64,000 bases of DNA, taken from NCBI RefSeq assembly GCF_034137685.1, contig NZ_CP139418.1:1081001-1145000 (forward strand), in the 5' to 3' direction. The first letter of the stretch is position 1; every line of letters starts with the position of its first letter. The notes beneath the pieces were generated by a model. The model searched no databases, had not been told where the DNA came from, and worked only from the letters and a program-made list of their open reading frames with translations. The DNA comes from Streptococcus sp. S1. Lineage in GTDB: Bacteria; Bacillota; Bacilli; Lactobacillales; Streptococcaceae. This document shows, piece after piece, positions 1 through 9,160 of the stretch. Both the position numbers and the translations under genes were made by a program.

Positions 1-432
1 GGTGGGGTCTTTGGAGCCATTCTTTATCAAGGTGTCTTCCAAACCATGCTGGTTCTTGGTGTTTATGGCTGGGCTTTGCTCTCTCCAGAACATGCGACTC
101 GTGCAGAAATCCATGCAGACGCTTTGACCATGGCCTTTGCAACTCTTGGTTTGATCCAATTGCTCCATGCCTTTAACGTCAAATCGGTTTACCAATCCAT
201 CTTTAAAGTGGGACTCTTTAAGAACAAGACCTTTAACTGGTCGATTCCAGTTGCCTTTGTTCTCTTGATGGCAACCATCATTGTCCCTGGATTTAACAAA
301 CTCTTCCATGTGTCTCATTTAAGTTTGACACAATGGTTAGCTGTTATGATTGGCTCGCTCTTGATTGTTGTTCTCGTTGAGATTGTTAAAGCCGTTCAAC
401 GTGCACTTGGAAAAGATAAAAACGCTATTTAA
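1..432 (+). CDS. Calcium-type P-type ATPase, C-terminal part (5' end outside window)
   Basis: The reading frame is open from base 1 and ends at TAA 430-432, giving the last 143 residues of a membrane protein. The text matches the C-terminal transmembrane domain of P2-type cation-transporting ATPases: alternating hydrophobic segments, a segment with LGLIQLLHAFNVK (typical of TM8-TM9), and a short basic tail ending KDKNAI. By family knowledge these pumps use ATP to export Ca2+ across the cytoplasmic membrane. The catalytic DKTG and nucleotide-binding domains lie outside the window, so ion specificity cannot be checked. The gene ends at a strong terminator at once downstream. Confidence 0.85.
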   Translation, partial: GGVFGAILYQGVFQTMLVLGVYGWALLSPEHATRAEIHADALTMAFATLGLIQLLHAFNVKSVYQSIFKVGLFKNKTFNWSIPVAFVLLMATIIVPGFNKLFHVSHLSLTQWLAVMIGSLLIVVLVEIVKAVQRALGKDKNAI

Positions 433-442
433 ACATAAAAGA

Positions 443-466
443 AGTCATCTCCGGATGGCTTTTTTG
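443..466 (+). terminator. Rho-independent terminator after the P-type ATPase
   Basis: A 7-bp stem, AGTCATC 443-449 with GATGGCT 454-460 (one G-T pair), has a 4-base loop and is followed by a T run at 461-465. Confidence 0.85.
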
Positions 467-492
467 CGGGCAAAATAGACTGGGCATATTTC

Positions 493-521
493 TTGAGGTA
501 CGTGTGGATTTTTGATAAACT
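493..521 (+). promoter_or_regulatory. Promoter of the aquaporin remnant
   Basis: TTGAGG 493-498, a 17-base spacer and TAAACT 516-521 with a TGn extension. An AAGGAAA ribosome site follows before ATG 554. The promoter looks intact although the gene is broken. Confidence 0.6.
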
Positions 522-553
522 AGACAACAGTTTGAAGAAAGGAAACTTATATT

Positions 554-1046
554 ATGAAAAAGTTTTTTGCTGAAGTAATCGGCACATTTATGCTTGTCTT
601 CAAAGGACTTGATTAATTATATTGCAGCGCAAGTAGTGGGTGCGGTTCTCGCATCTGCAACAGTACTCTTCCTCTTGTCAAATTCAGGTATGTCAACAGC
701 TAGTCTTGGTGAAAACGCCCTAGCGAAGGGTGTGACTCCATTTGGCGGATTCTTGTTTGAAGTAATTGCTTCCTTTATCTTTATTTTGGTCATCATGACA
801 GTGACATCAGCTTCTAAAGGAAATGGCAAGATCGCGGGTCTTGTGATCGGTTTGAGCTTGACCTTGATTATTCTTGTTGGTTTGAACATTACAGGACTTT
901 CTGTTAACCCAGCTCGTAGCTTGGCACCTGCCCTCTTTGTTGGTGGTGCAGCCCTTCAACAAATTTGGATCTTTATCTTGGCTCCAATTGTCGGTGGTGT
1001 TCTGGCTGCAATCGTTGCAAAAAATCTCTTGGGTACAGAAGAGTAA
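554..1046 (+). pseudogene. Aquaporin Z-like channel, broken by an internal deletion
   Basis: ATG 554 opens a typical aquaporin N-terminus (MKKFFAEVIGTFMLVF), but after 16 residues the text jumps to a later part of the protein (SSKDLINYIAAQVVG) in another frame, and the first frame stops at TAA 614. The second part reads open from about 594 to TAA 1044-1046 and holds the second NPA box (NPARS) with the last membrane segments. Missing are roughly 50 residues, which in the family include TM2 and the first NPA half-helix, so no working pore can form. Join of frames and loss of the first NPA are seen directly; the length lost is judged from the usual family length of about 220 residues. A TTG at 594 could start the downstream piece but has no convincing ribosome site. 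Confidence 0.85.
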
Positions 1047-1047
1047 A

Positions 1048-1077
1048 AAAATTGGTCCCAGAGGGACCAATTTTTTT
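1048..1077. terminator. Bidirectional terminator between aquaporin remnant and phosphoesterase
   Basis: The arms AAATTGGTCCC and GGGACCAATTT pair around AGA, with A runs on one side and T runs on the other, so it can end transcripts from both convergent genes. Confidence 0.9.
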
Positions 1078-1933
1078 ATAGTTCAAGGATAGTCATGGCT
1101 TGAGAAAATTCATGAGCGAGCTGTTTTTTCTTGTATGCTTTAAATTCGGGGAGGTCTTTGATTCTGCGATAGCGTTTGTAGGGATCGTATCGTTTTGGAA
1201 AATCATATTCAGGAAAAGCTTCGAAAAATTGTTTGCAGAGCTCCCATTCTCGGACATAGCCTAAAGGTCTGGCATGATAGGTGATGGTGTCAATCGTTGT
1301 TGCTGGCATTCGGTGGTGGCTATGACCAAAAATCACTTCTCTGACAGGATATTGTCTAAAAAGCTCATGAAAGGTTTGACTCCCTAGAAAAGCATTAAAG
1401 CGTTCAAAATAAGGATGGCGCAGGAGAAACTGACGATGAGGCACAAAGTGCATGGCAATGATCAAGGGTTGATCTACACGCATGAGCTCTTGTTCCAGCT
1501 CTTGTAAAAGATTTTTGGTAATGGCTGGATCAGCTCCCATTCGTTGGAGGCGTCTGTCAAACCAAAATAGATTCTTGGTTTGGAGATGTTTTTGGGGAGA
1601 GATAGTAGGAACAAAGCTGTAGTCATACCAGCCCGAAAAAGCAAGAAGCGTATGATTGGAGAAGGGAATTTTTTGAAATTCAAAAGGTCTTATGTCTTCT
1701 TCTGATAGGCCCAGCATATCATGATTTCCCAAGCTAAAGGTCACTGGAAGGTGACATTGAAGTTGGTCTAAAAATTCCTGTGACGTCTTTTCAAAGCCGT
1801 TGGCAATATCTCCTGCAATATGGAGATGTTGAATGTTTTGTTGCTGGAAAAGGGTGATCAGAGTTTCTAATTCTTCTTTTCCAAAGTTGTTCGAATCAAT
1901 ATGTAAATCGGACATAAAAGCTACTGTTGTCAT
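1076..1933 (-). CDS. Calcineurin-like metallophosphoesterase
   Basis: The 285-residue protein carries the metal-binding motifs of the metallophosphoesterase fold in order: SDLHID near residue 8, GDIAN near 41, GNHD near 70, and GHSHHR near 200. The enzyme would use two metal ions to hydrolyse phosphomonoesters or diesters; substrate is unknown. It lies alone, convergent to the aquaporin remnant. Its ATG is only 11 bases after a TATGCT -10 box on the minus strand (about 1945-1950; TTGTTA lies 16 bases upstream) and no Shine-Dalgarno is visible, so the mRNA may be nearly leaderless. No signal peptide is seen, so it should be cytosolic. Confidence 0.88.
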   Translation of the reverse strand: MTTVAFMSDLHIDSNNFGKEELETLITLFQQQNIQHLHIAGDIANGFEKTSQEFLDQLQCHLPVTFSLGNHDMLGLSEEDIRPFEFQKIPFSNHTLLAFSGWYDYSFVPTISPQKHLQTKNLFWFDRRLQRMGADPAITKNLLQELEQELMRVDQPLIIAMHFVPHRQFLLRHPYFERFNAFLGSQTFHELFRQYPVREVIFGHSHHRMPATTIDTITYHARPLGYVREWELCKQFFEAFPEYDFPKRYDPYKRYRRIKDLPEFKAYKKKQLAHEFSQAMTILEL

Positions 1934-2071
1934 GCTACCAGTCTAGCATAAGAGCATCTTTTTTTCTAACAATTAGGTTACAAATGAATGGAAAAATGTT
2001 GAAAATTAGCTAGATTGCTAATGGTTAACCAGCTGATCCAATATTGGAAGGTGGGCAAATAGTGAAGGTTA

Positions 2072-2080
2072 TGATATAAT
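2072..2080 (+). promoter_or_regulatory. Extended -10 promoter of prfB
   Basis: TGA-TATAAT (TATAAT 2075-2080) stands 27 bases before the prfB ATG. The -35 is weak, as is common with TGn extended -10 boxes. Confidence 0.7.
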
Positions 2081-2107
2081 AGACTAGATACATAGAAAGA
2101 GGTACTT

Positions 2108-3203
2108 ATGGACATTTCAGAAATTCGTCAAAAAATTGACGCAAATCGTGAAAAATTAGCTTCTTTCAGGGGGTCTCTTTGACTTAGAGGCATTGGAAGA
2201 AGAAATTGCCATTTTAGAGAATAAAATGACAGAACCTGATTTTTGGGATGATAACATTGCTGCGCAAAAGACATCTCAAGAATTAAATGAACTCAAGCAG
2301 ACCTATGAAAATTTCCATCAAATGGTGGATCTCTTTGATGAGTCAGAAATCTTACTGGATTTTTTGGCAGAAGACGATTCGGTCAAAGAAGAATTGATCG
2401 AGAAGTTGGAGGAGCTGGATAAACGTATGACCAGCTATGAGATGACCTTGCTATTGTCTGAACCCTATGACAATAATAATGCCATCTTAGAAATCCACCC
2501 AGGTTCTGGAGGAACAGAAGCTCAGGACTGGGGGGACATGCTTCTTCGGATGTATACACGTTTTGGAAATGCCCACGGCTTTAAAGTTGAAGTCTTGGAC
2601 TATCAGGCTGGGGATGAGGCTGGAATCAAGTCTGTGACCCTATCCTTTGAAGGGCCACATGCATACGGTCTTCTGAAATCTGAAATGGGGGTACACCGTT
2701 TGGTTCGAATCTCTCCATTTGACTCTGCTAAACGACGTCATACCTCCTTTACATCTGTTGAGGTCATGCCCGAATTAGACGATACCATCGAAGTCGAAGT
2801 TCGTGATGATGATATCAAGATGGATACCTTCCGCTCTGGTGGAGCTGGTGGACAAAACGTCAACAAGGTTTCTACAGGGGTGCGCTTGACCCACATTCCG
2901 ACAGGGATTGTAGTGGCATCCACCGTGGATCGGACCCAATACGGGAACCGTGATCGGGCTATGAAGATGTTGCAAGCTAAACTCTACCAATTGGAGCAAG
3001 AGAAAAAAGCAGCAGAAGTGGATTCTCTAAAAGGGGATAAAAAAGAAATCACCTGGGGAAGTCAAATCCGCTCTTATGTCTTTACCCCATATACCATGGT
3101 GAAGGATCACCGGACCAACTACGAAGTAGCGCAGGTGGATAAGGTGATGGATGGAGATATCGATGGCTTTATCGATGCCTATCTCAAATGGCGTCTCCAA
3201 TAA
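2108..3203 (+). CDS. prfB: Peptide chain release factor 2 (programmed +1 frameshift)
   Basis: RF2 recognises UGA and UAA stops and triggers peptide release. The coding region is join(2108..2179, 2181..3203), 364 residues. Frame 1 starts at ATG 2108 and reaches TGA 2180-2182 at codon 25. Just before it stands the Shine-Dalgarno-like AGGGGG (2168-2173) and the slippery CTT; a +1 slip reads GAC 2181 onward. This is the classic RF2 autoregulation: low RF2 lets the ribosome pause at UGA and shift. The SPF stop-reading motif ([11 protein letters not shown], about residue 201) and the GGQ motif (about 247-249) are both present. The start is supported by AAAGAGG upstream. It is followed after 44 bases by ftsE. 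Confidence 0.97.
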
Positions 3204-3247
3204 CCTAAAGGGAATCAAACAGAAAAGAATGAAAGGAATTTCATTAC

Positions 3248-3940
3248 ATGTCAATGATTGAAATGAAAGATGTTGTCAAAAAGTATGACAACGGGACTAC
3301 GGCCCTTCGCGGGGTCTCTGTCCAAATTGAACCAGGAGAATTTGCCTATATCGTAGGACCTTCTGGTGCAGGGAAGTCGACCTTTATTCGACTTTTATAC
3401 CGTGAAGTCAAACACGATAAAGGAAGCTTAAAAGTAGCTGGTTTTAATTTGGATAAAATCAAAAAACGCGATATCCCAATGTTGCGACGCAATGTAGGAG
3501 TGGTCTTCCAAGATTATAAATTGCTTCCAAAGAAAACCGTTTATGAAAATATCGCCTACGCAATGCAAGTTATCGGTGAACGCCGTCGCAATATTAAAAA
3601 ACGTGTAATGGAAGTTTTGGATCTTGTTGGTTTGAAACACAAGGTCCGCTCATTCCCGAATGAATTGTCCGGTGGGGAGCAACAACGGATTGCGATTGCT
3701 CGCGCGATCGTCAACAATCCGAAAGTCTTGATTGCAGATGAACCAACTGGTAACTTGGACCCAGATAATTCCTGGGAAATCATGAATCTTTTGGAGCGGA
3801 TTAATCTCCAAGGGACCACAGTATTGATGGCGACCCACAATAGCCAGATTGTAAATACTTTACGTCACCGTGTCATCGCGATTGAAAATGGTCGTGTAGT
3901 GCGTGATGAAGCGGAAGGAGAGTACGGATACGATGATTAG
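3248..3940 (+). CDS. ftsE: Cell division ABC-type ATPase FtsE
   Basis: The 230-residue ATPase has Walker A GPSGAGKS at 37-44, the signature LSGGEQQR at about 140-147, and Walker B LIADEP at about 161-166. With FtsX it forms the membrane complex that in streptococci activates the peptidoglycan hydrolase PcsB at the septum; that partner is known for the family, not seen here. AAAGGAA precedes ATG 3248. The stop codon overlaps the ftsX start by 8 bases, showing translational coupling. Confidence 0.97.
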   Translation: MSMIEMKDVVKKYDNGTTALRGVSVQIEPGEFAYIVGPSGAGKSTFIRLLYREVKHDKGSLKVAGFNLDKIKKRDIPMLRRNVGVVFQDYKLLPKKTVYENIAYAMQVIGERRRNIKKRVMEVLDLVGLKHKVRSFPNELSGGEQQRIAIARAIVNNPKVLIADEPTGNLDPDNSWEIMNLLERINLQGTTVLMATHNSQIVNTLRHRVIAIENGRVVRDEAEGEYGYDD

Positions 3941-4859
3941 AAGATTTTTCCGACACTTAATCGAATCGCTTAAAAGCTTGAAACGAAATGGTTGGATGAC
4001 GATTGCAGCGGTCAGCTCGGTTATGATTACTCTTAGCTTGGTTGCTATTTTCGCCTCTGTGATTGCCAATACCATCAAGCTTTCAGATGATATTCAAAAT
4101 AGTGTGCGTGTTGTGGTATACATGCGTAAAGATATTCAAGATCAGAGCGAGCAGATTGAAAAAGAAGGTCAAACTGTGACCAATGAAAACTACCATAAGG
4201 TCTACGATGCTCTAACAGCCATGAAACATGTTGACAAGGTTGATTTTTCTAGCAAGGAAGAACAGTATGATAAACTGATCAAAACGGCTGGGAACAACTG
4301 GAAGATTTTTGATGGAGATGCCAATCCTCTCTACGATGCCTATTATGTAGAGACGACAGCTCCAAAATATGTAAAGCAAGTCTCAGCAGATGCCAAAAAA
4401 ATTGAAGGGGTCTCTGAAGTTAAAGATGGTGGGGTGGATACCCAACGCTTGTTCGCACTTGGAACTTTCATTCGAAACTGGGGATTGATTGGTGTAGCTT
4501 TATTGATCTTCATTGCAGTCTTCTTGATTTCTAATACCATTCGGATTACCATCATTTCACGTAGTCGTGAGATTAAGATTATGCGACTGGTAGGAGCAAA
4601 AAATGGCTATATTCGTGCACCATTCCTTTTTGAAGGTGCTTGGATTGGTCTCTTGGGAGCCATGATTCCTTCAGCTTTGGTCTTCTATGTTTATAATGTT
4701 GTCTATACATCAATGAACAATAATTTGGCAGATCAAAATCTGTATCTCTATAGTCCACATGTTTTGGTACCGATCATGGTGGGTGGCCTCTTTGGATTAG
4801 GAATTTTGATCGGGGCGATTGGTTCTTCAATCTCCATGAGACGATTTCTTAAGATATAA
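3933..4859 (+). CDS. ftsX: Cell division membrane protein FtsX
   Basis: ATG 3933 gives a 308-residue protein, the usual streptococcal FtsX length; an upstream in-frame start at 3903 lies deep inside ftsE and is unlikely. One N-terminal membrane segment (around residues 20-45) is followed by a large extracellular domain, then three C-terminal membrane segments, with the cytoplasmic loop RSREIKIMRLVGA typical of FtsX permeases. The protein passes the FtsE ATPase signal to a cell-wall hydrolase outside. It is the last gene before a strong terminator, so prfB-ftsE-ftsX likely form one unit. Confidence 0.96.
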   Translation: MIRRFFRHLIESLKSLKRNGWMTIAAVSSVMITLSLVAIFASVIANTIKLSDDIQNSVRVVVYMRKDIQDQSEQIEKEGQTVTNENYHKVYDALTAMKHVDKVDFSSKEEQYDKLIKTAGNNWKIFDGDANPLYDAYYVETTAPKYVKQVSADAKKIEGVSEVKDGGVDTQRLFALGTFIRNWGLIGVALLIFIAVFLISNTIRITIISRSREIKIMRLVGAKNGYIRAPFLFEGAWIGLLGAMIPSALVFYVYNVVYTSMNNNLADQNLYLYSPHVLVPIMVGGLFGLGILIGAIGSSISMRRFLKI

Positions 4860-4864
4860 TAAAA

Positions 4865-4891
4865 AAGCAAGGTCACACTTGCTTTTTTTGT
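4865..4891. terminator. Bidirectional terminator between ftsX and the MBL hydrolase
   Basis: The arms AAGCAAG 4865-4871 and CTTGCTT 4878-4884 pair and are followed by seven T on + and an A run mirrored for the - strand. Confidence 0.85.
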
Positions 4892-4928
4892 CTACTATAC
4901 GAGGACAGGAAGGAGGATACAGGACTCT

Positions 4929-5570
4929 TTAGGATTGTCTAAAGAAGGGATTGAACATTTTCTCGTGACCAATAGAAGTTTCAGGGCCATGACCGGGATA
5001 GACGGTGTAGGAAGATGGAAGGGTAAAGAGTTCTTCTCTGATACTGCTAAGCAACTGTGTCGCGTTCCCTGTCGGAAGATCGGTCCGTCCAATGGTTTCG
5101 CGAAAAAGGGCATCACCAGATAGAACCAGGTGATCCTCAGGAAAGACGATGGAAACCCCTCCTGCAGAGTGGCCTGGTGTCTCCAGAACATAAAAGTGGA
5201 AATCGGCTATTTGGTAATCGGAGCGAATGTCATAAAGGAAGTTGGCCTCCTTACATACAACATCTTCTAAATCCACATGACGATCCAAACCAGATAAATT
5301 ATCGACAGGAGAAGACAACCAACTGGCTTCTGCCGAATGGACATAGACTGGTGGGAAATGATACGTCTGACTAACCTTTTCAAGACTCATAATGTGATCG
5401 TAATGCGTATGGGTTAAAAGAATCGCTACGATTGGTTTTCCGATGCGCTCTATTTGTTTTTGAATAGTCGCCCAGTCGCTACCAGGATCGACAAGAATGA
5501 GGGAGTGGTCATTTTCAAGGTAGTAGGTGTTTTCATAAGCAACAGGATTAACAGTTCGATAGATTTTCAT
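4929..5570 (-). CDS. MBL-fold metallo-hydrolase (glyoxalase II-like)
   Basis: The 213-residue protein has the zinc-binding motif THTHYDH near residue 55, a second ligand region LETPGHSAGG near 130, SGDALF near 153, and VYPGHGPET near 193. These are the five ligand regions of the metallo-beta-lactamase fold in the small glyoxalase II / YcbL group, which hydrolyse thioesters. AAAGGAG stands just before the ATG on the minus strand. The exact substrate cannot be told from sequence. It is a single gene, convergent with ftsX and divergent from dinG. Confidence 0.9.
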   Translation of the reverse strand: MKIYRTVNPVAYENTYYLENDHSLILVDPGSDWATIQKQIERIGKPIVAILLTHTHYDHIMSLEKVSQTYHFPPVYVHSAEASWLSSPVDNLSGLDRHVDLEDVVCKEANFLYDIRSDYQIADFHFYVLETPGHSAGGVSIVFPEDHLVLSGDALFRETIGRTDLPTGNATQLLSSIREELFTLPSSYTVYPGHGPETSIGHEKMFNPFFRQS

Positions 5571-5669
5571 TGGGACTCCTTTCTAGAATAGTGTATCAAA
5601 TTACGAGGAAAATAACAGGATTGAAGTCGGCTCGAAAGGAGAAAAAAATCTGCAGAGCTTGTTCAAACG

Positions 5670-5678
5670 TGATATAAT
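5670..5678 (+). promoter_or_regulatory. Extended -10 box directly before dinG
   Basis: TGA-TATAAT (TATAAT 5673-5678) stands 10 bases before ATG 5689, which would place the transcript start within a few bases of the start codon. Confidence 0.65.
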
Positions 5679-5688
5679 TTTAAGTACT

Positions 5689-8142
5689 ATGACAAGACAG
5701 AAACGGAAATACGCCATTGTGGATCTGGAAGCGACCAGTGCTGGAAGCAATGCCAAGATCATTCAGGTTGGAATTGTCATCGTTGAAGATGGCGTGATCA
5801 CACAATCCTATGAGACGGATGTGAATCCTCATGAACGATTGGATGAGCACATCAAACAATTGACCGGCCTGACAGATGCTCGCTTGCGAAAAGCACCAGA
5901 GTTTGCACAAGTGGCAAAAGAAATTTTTGAATTAATAGAAGATGCCGTCTTTGTGGCCCATAATGTCAAATTTGATGCCAATTTATTGGCAGAAGCCCTC
6001 TTTTGGGAAGGATTTGAGCTAACGACTCCTCGGATTGATACGGTTGAATTGTCTCAAATTTTCTATCCGACTTTAGAACGCTACAATTTAGGAGCGCTTG
6101 CAGCTGAACTGGAAATTGAGTTGCACCACGCTCACTCTGCTCTAGCAGATGCTATGGCAACAGCCCAGCTACTGTTGAAGGTAAGAGAAAAAATTGCGAG
6201 CTTACCAAGAGGGTTGATTGAGAACCTTCTTTCGATGGCGGATTGTTTGATTTATGAATCACGGCTCTTAATAGAAGATGCGCTTGAAGACAGTAGCCTC
6301 TTTTTGCCATCTCATTTAGTAGAAATTCATGGACTTTATTTGCGTAAGCAACAGCAGTTTTTAGAAAGTCGTCATTTGTCTGAACAGTTTGAACTCAATA
6401 TGCAGCTGTTGGGAATGGAGGCTTATCCGGAGCAAAGTGAATTTGCGGCTTATATAGAGGGAAGTTTGCATCAGCCTCTCCCAAGTTTTATAGAGGCTCC
6501 AACAGGAATTGGGAAGACCTATGCCTATCTATTAACGCTTTTGGCTAAAACCTCCAAGCGCATTCTTGTCAGTGTTCCGACTAAAATTCTTCAAGATCAA
6601 ATTATGAAGAAGGAAGGAAAGACTATCCAAGAACTTTTCCAAATTCCCTTTCATAGTCTGAAAAGTCCCAAGGATTACATCCAACTTGATAAATTTTATG
6701 AGACTTTACAGACTGATTCAGATAATAGGATGATCCGACGCTTTAAAATGCAACTCTTGGTTTGGCTGACCATGACAGAAACGGGAGAATTCAGTGAAAT
6801 TGGCCAACTCTATCGTCACGCCCATTTTGTAGCTGACATTTGCCACGATGGCCAATTGTCGAAACGTTCACTTTTTTATCAGGAAGATTTTTGGCGTCTT
6901 GGTCAGGAAAAAGTGAAAACCAGTCGGGTGATTCTGACCAATCATGCCTATCTGTTAACTCGTCTAGAAGATGATAAAAGTCTACTTCAAGAATCTGTTC
7001 TGGTCGTGGATGAAGCTCAAAAACTCTTCTTTGCTTTAGAACAGTTTTCACAGAGAGAAGAAACCTTGCAATCTCTTCTTCTAAGTTTGCAACACGCCAT
7101 CGAAGAGGAGAAAGATCTTCTACAGCGACGGTTGCTGGAGAGTATTCAATTTGAGCTAAATGCTTGCTCTAAGGAAGTTGTGCAAGGAAAAACAGCGATC
7201 TTATCAGATCAAACGGTGGTAAAAATACGACAGGATGTCTCAGAATTAAAAAACGAATCTTTAGCGAATCTAAAGGAGTTGTTTGATGAGCGATACCAAA
7301 CTTTTTGGATAGACAAAGAAGTGGTCGAAAGCCACCAGATTCTTCGTCTCCATGGAGGAGTCGAGGACTTACTATCCTTTAAGGAGTTTGTGCCTGAGGA
7401 AGTGACCGTGCTCTTTGTATCAGCAACGATCGCGATCAGCAAAAAGGTGCATTTGCCTGCTCTTTTAGGATACCAAGAGCAGCAAATCTATCGGGTGCCA
7501 ATAACAATCAAACAACATCAGGAATTGCTGGTGCCGATTGATTTTCCAGATGTCGTTTCTTTATCTTCCGTGGAGTATGCAGGAGAGATTTGTCGGCTCG
7601 TCAATGAACTTTTTCCTCTAAGAAAACCAATTTTTCTTTTGTTTACCTCAAAAGAATTGTTACTGGAGACGTCAAACGCCTTGAAGTTTCCTCACTTGGC
7701 TCAGTATCGAAACGGTGATGCAGCCAATATTAAGCGTCGATTTGACCGAGGGGAAAGCTCCATTTTATTGGGGACGGGAAGCTTCTGGGAGGGAGTCGAT
7801 TTTTCCCATCAAAGAGAAGTGATTCAAATCATCGCGCGCCTTCCTTTTGATAACCCTAAAGATTATATGGTCCAAAAGCTGAATACAAAACTCAGAGAAC
7901 AAGGGAAAAATCCCTTTTATGACTATAGTCTTCCGGTTGCGATTTTAAGGTTAAAACAGGCTATTGGAAGAACCAGCCGTTTCCAAGACCAAGAATCGTT
8001 GGTCCTCTTATTGGATCAGCGGGTGGTAACCAAACGATATGGAAAACAAATTTTAGATGGTTTGCAGCAAGTGTTGCCCCTTCACACGACAGTGAGAGAG
8101 CGGCTTGTTGAGCAAGTAGCTGACTTTTTTGAAAGAAATTGA
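5689..8142 (+). CDS. dinG: DinG-family helicase fused to a DnaQ-like 3'-5' exonuclease
   Basis: The 817-residue protein has an N-terminal DEDD exonuclease (residues 1-165: VDLEATSA, HNVKFDANL, HSALADAMAT) and a superfamily 2 helicase of the XPD/DinG type: Walker A EAPTGIGKT near 270, DEAQ box VVDEAQK near 440, and a motif GSFWEGVDF near 700. The cluster of four cysteines that binds Fe-S in the E. coli protein is not seen, as in other Firmicutes DinG. It likely acts in DNA repair. An upstream in-frame TTG (5659) would precede the -10 box, so ATG 5689 is chosen. No clear Shine-Dalgarno is present. Confidence 0.93.
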   Translation: MTRQKRKYAIVDLEATSAGSNAKIIQVGIVIVEDGVITQSYETDVNPHERLDEHIKQLTGLTDARLRKAPEFAQVAKEIFELIEDAVFVAHNVKFDANLLAEALFWEGFELTTPRIDTVELSQIFYPTLERYNLGALAAELEIELHHAHSALADAMATAQLLLKVREKIASLPRGLIENLLSMADCLIYESRLLIEDALEDSSLFLPSHLVEIHGLYLRKQQQFLESRHLSEQFELNMQLLGMEAYPEQSEFAAYIEGSLHQPLPSFIEAPTGIGKTYAYLLTLLAKTSKRILVSVPTKILQDQIMKKEGKTIQELFQIPFHSLKSPKDYIQLDKFYETLQTDSDNRMIRRFKMQLLVWLTMTETGEFSEIGQLYRHAHFVADICHDGQLSKRSLFYQEDFWRLGQEKVKTSRVILTNHAYLLTRLEDDKSLLQESVLVVDEAQKLFFALEQFSQREETLQSLLLSLQHAIEEEKDLLQRRLLESIQFELNACSKEVVQGKTAILSDQTVVKIRQDVSELKNESLANLKELFDERYQTFWIDKEVVESHQILRLHGGVEDLLSFKEFVPEEVTVLFVSATIAISKKVHLPALLGYQEQQIYRVPITIKQHQELLVPIDFPDVVSLSSVEYAGEICRLVNELFPLRKPIFLLFTSKELLLETSNALKFPHLAQYRNGDAANIKRRFDRGESSILLGTGSFWEGVDFSHQREVIQIIARLPFDNPKDYMVQKLNTKLREQGKNPFYDYSLPVAILRLKQAIGRTSRFQDQESLVLLLDQRVVTKRYGKQILDGLQQVLPLHTTVRERLVEQVADFFERN

Positions 8143-8146
8143 AAGA

Positions 8147-9127
8147 ATGAAAAATAAAGGATTTGGACTTGCGATTGCGTTTGTACTGGCTCTCTGTGCC
8201 ATGTTTTTGGGAAATTTCTTTCCCATCATTGGCTCAAGTGTCTTTGCTTTGATATTAGGAATTGTCCTCAATGAGTTGGTAGATTTGCCAGAGGATTCAC
8301 GACCAGGATTGAACTGGTCCGGTAAGAAACTATTGCAGTATTCCATTGTTTTCATGGGATTTAGCTTGCCGATTGCGACGGTTGCCTCTACAGGCTTGTC
8401 TTCTTTGAAGATTAGTCTGCCAACGATAACAGTTGCCTTTCTTGCAGCGATGATCTTTGGGAAAGCCTTTCATCTGAAATCTCATCTACGGACCTTAATT
8501 GGGTTTGGAACGGCTATTTGTGGTGGATCTGCTATCGCGGCAGCTGCGCCGATCATTGAAGCAGACGAAGAGGAAATTGCCTTATCCATGTCAACTATCT
8601 TCTTCTTCAACATTTTGGCTGTCTTTATCTTTCCAGTATTAGGGCATTTATGGCAGATGTCTAATTTTCAATTTGGCCTCTGGTCAGGAACAGCCATTAA
8701 CGATACGTCATCAGTTGTAGCAGCAGCGTTTTCTTATAGTAAGGCGGCGGGTGAAATGGCGACCATTGTTAAGTTAACACGCGCCCTGATGATTGTACCA
8801 GTTTGTTTGGGCTTGATCGGTTTAAAATGGTATCGGAGTAAACAACAAGGAAGAAACAAAGGAATGTTAAAGAAAATTATTCCTTGGTTTATCATCTGGT
8901 TTATTGTTGCTTCTATTCTTTCTTCTATTGGCCTGGTACCTAAAGGGGTTCTACCTTACTTAAAGGACCTTTCTCGCCTCTTTATGGCTATGGCTTTGGT
9001 CGGAATCGGAAGCAAGGTTTCTTGGAAGCAGTTCCGTGCAGCAGGAGCTGCCCCCCTTCTAGTAGGGTTGATTGCTTGGTTTTGTGTTGCAGGATCTAGC
9101 TTGATTCTACAGATGTTGTTCTATTAA
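8147..9127 (+). CDS. YeiH/UPF0324 family putative anion exporter
   Basis: The 326-residue protein is built of about ten hydrophobic segments, with the conserved stretch GTAICGGSAIAAAAPII and the loop FGLWSGTAINDTSSVVAAA, both marks of the YeiH (PF03601) family. Members are annotated as putative sulfate exporters, but transport has been shown for few. ATG 8147 is preferred to TTG 8129 because it follows the dinG stop by four bases and opens with a charged MKNK before the first membrane segment. It should be cotranscribed with dinG. Confidence 0.88.
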   Translation: MKNKGFGLAIAFVLALCAMFLGNFFPIIGSSVFALILGIVLNELVDLPEDSRPGLNWSGKKLLQYSIVFMGFSLPIATVASTGLSSLKISLPTITVAFLAAMIFGKAFHLKSHLRTLIGFGTAICGGSAIAAAAPIIEADEEEIALSMSTIFFFNILAVFIFPVLGHLWQMSNFQFGLWSGTAINDTSSVVAAAFSYSKAAGEMATIVKLTRALMIVPVCLGLIGLKWYRSKQQGRNKGMLKKIIPWFIIWFIVASILSSIGLVPKGVLPYLKDLSRLFMAMALVGIGSKVSWKQFRAAGAAPLLVGLIAWFCVAGSSLILQMLFY

Positions 9128-9160
9128 TTGATTTTATGATTCTCACAGAAAGGAACGTGA

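Noticed and set aside
594-1046. Intact short aquaporin from TTG 594
   Set aside because: It lacks the first NPA half and the first two membrane segments; no ribosome site suits TTG 594, so it is a remnant.
2193-3203. prfB beginning at TTG 2193
   Set aside because: The true start is ATG 2108 with a programmed frameshift at 2177-2181.
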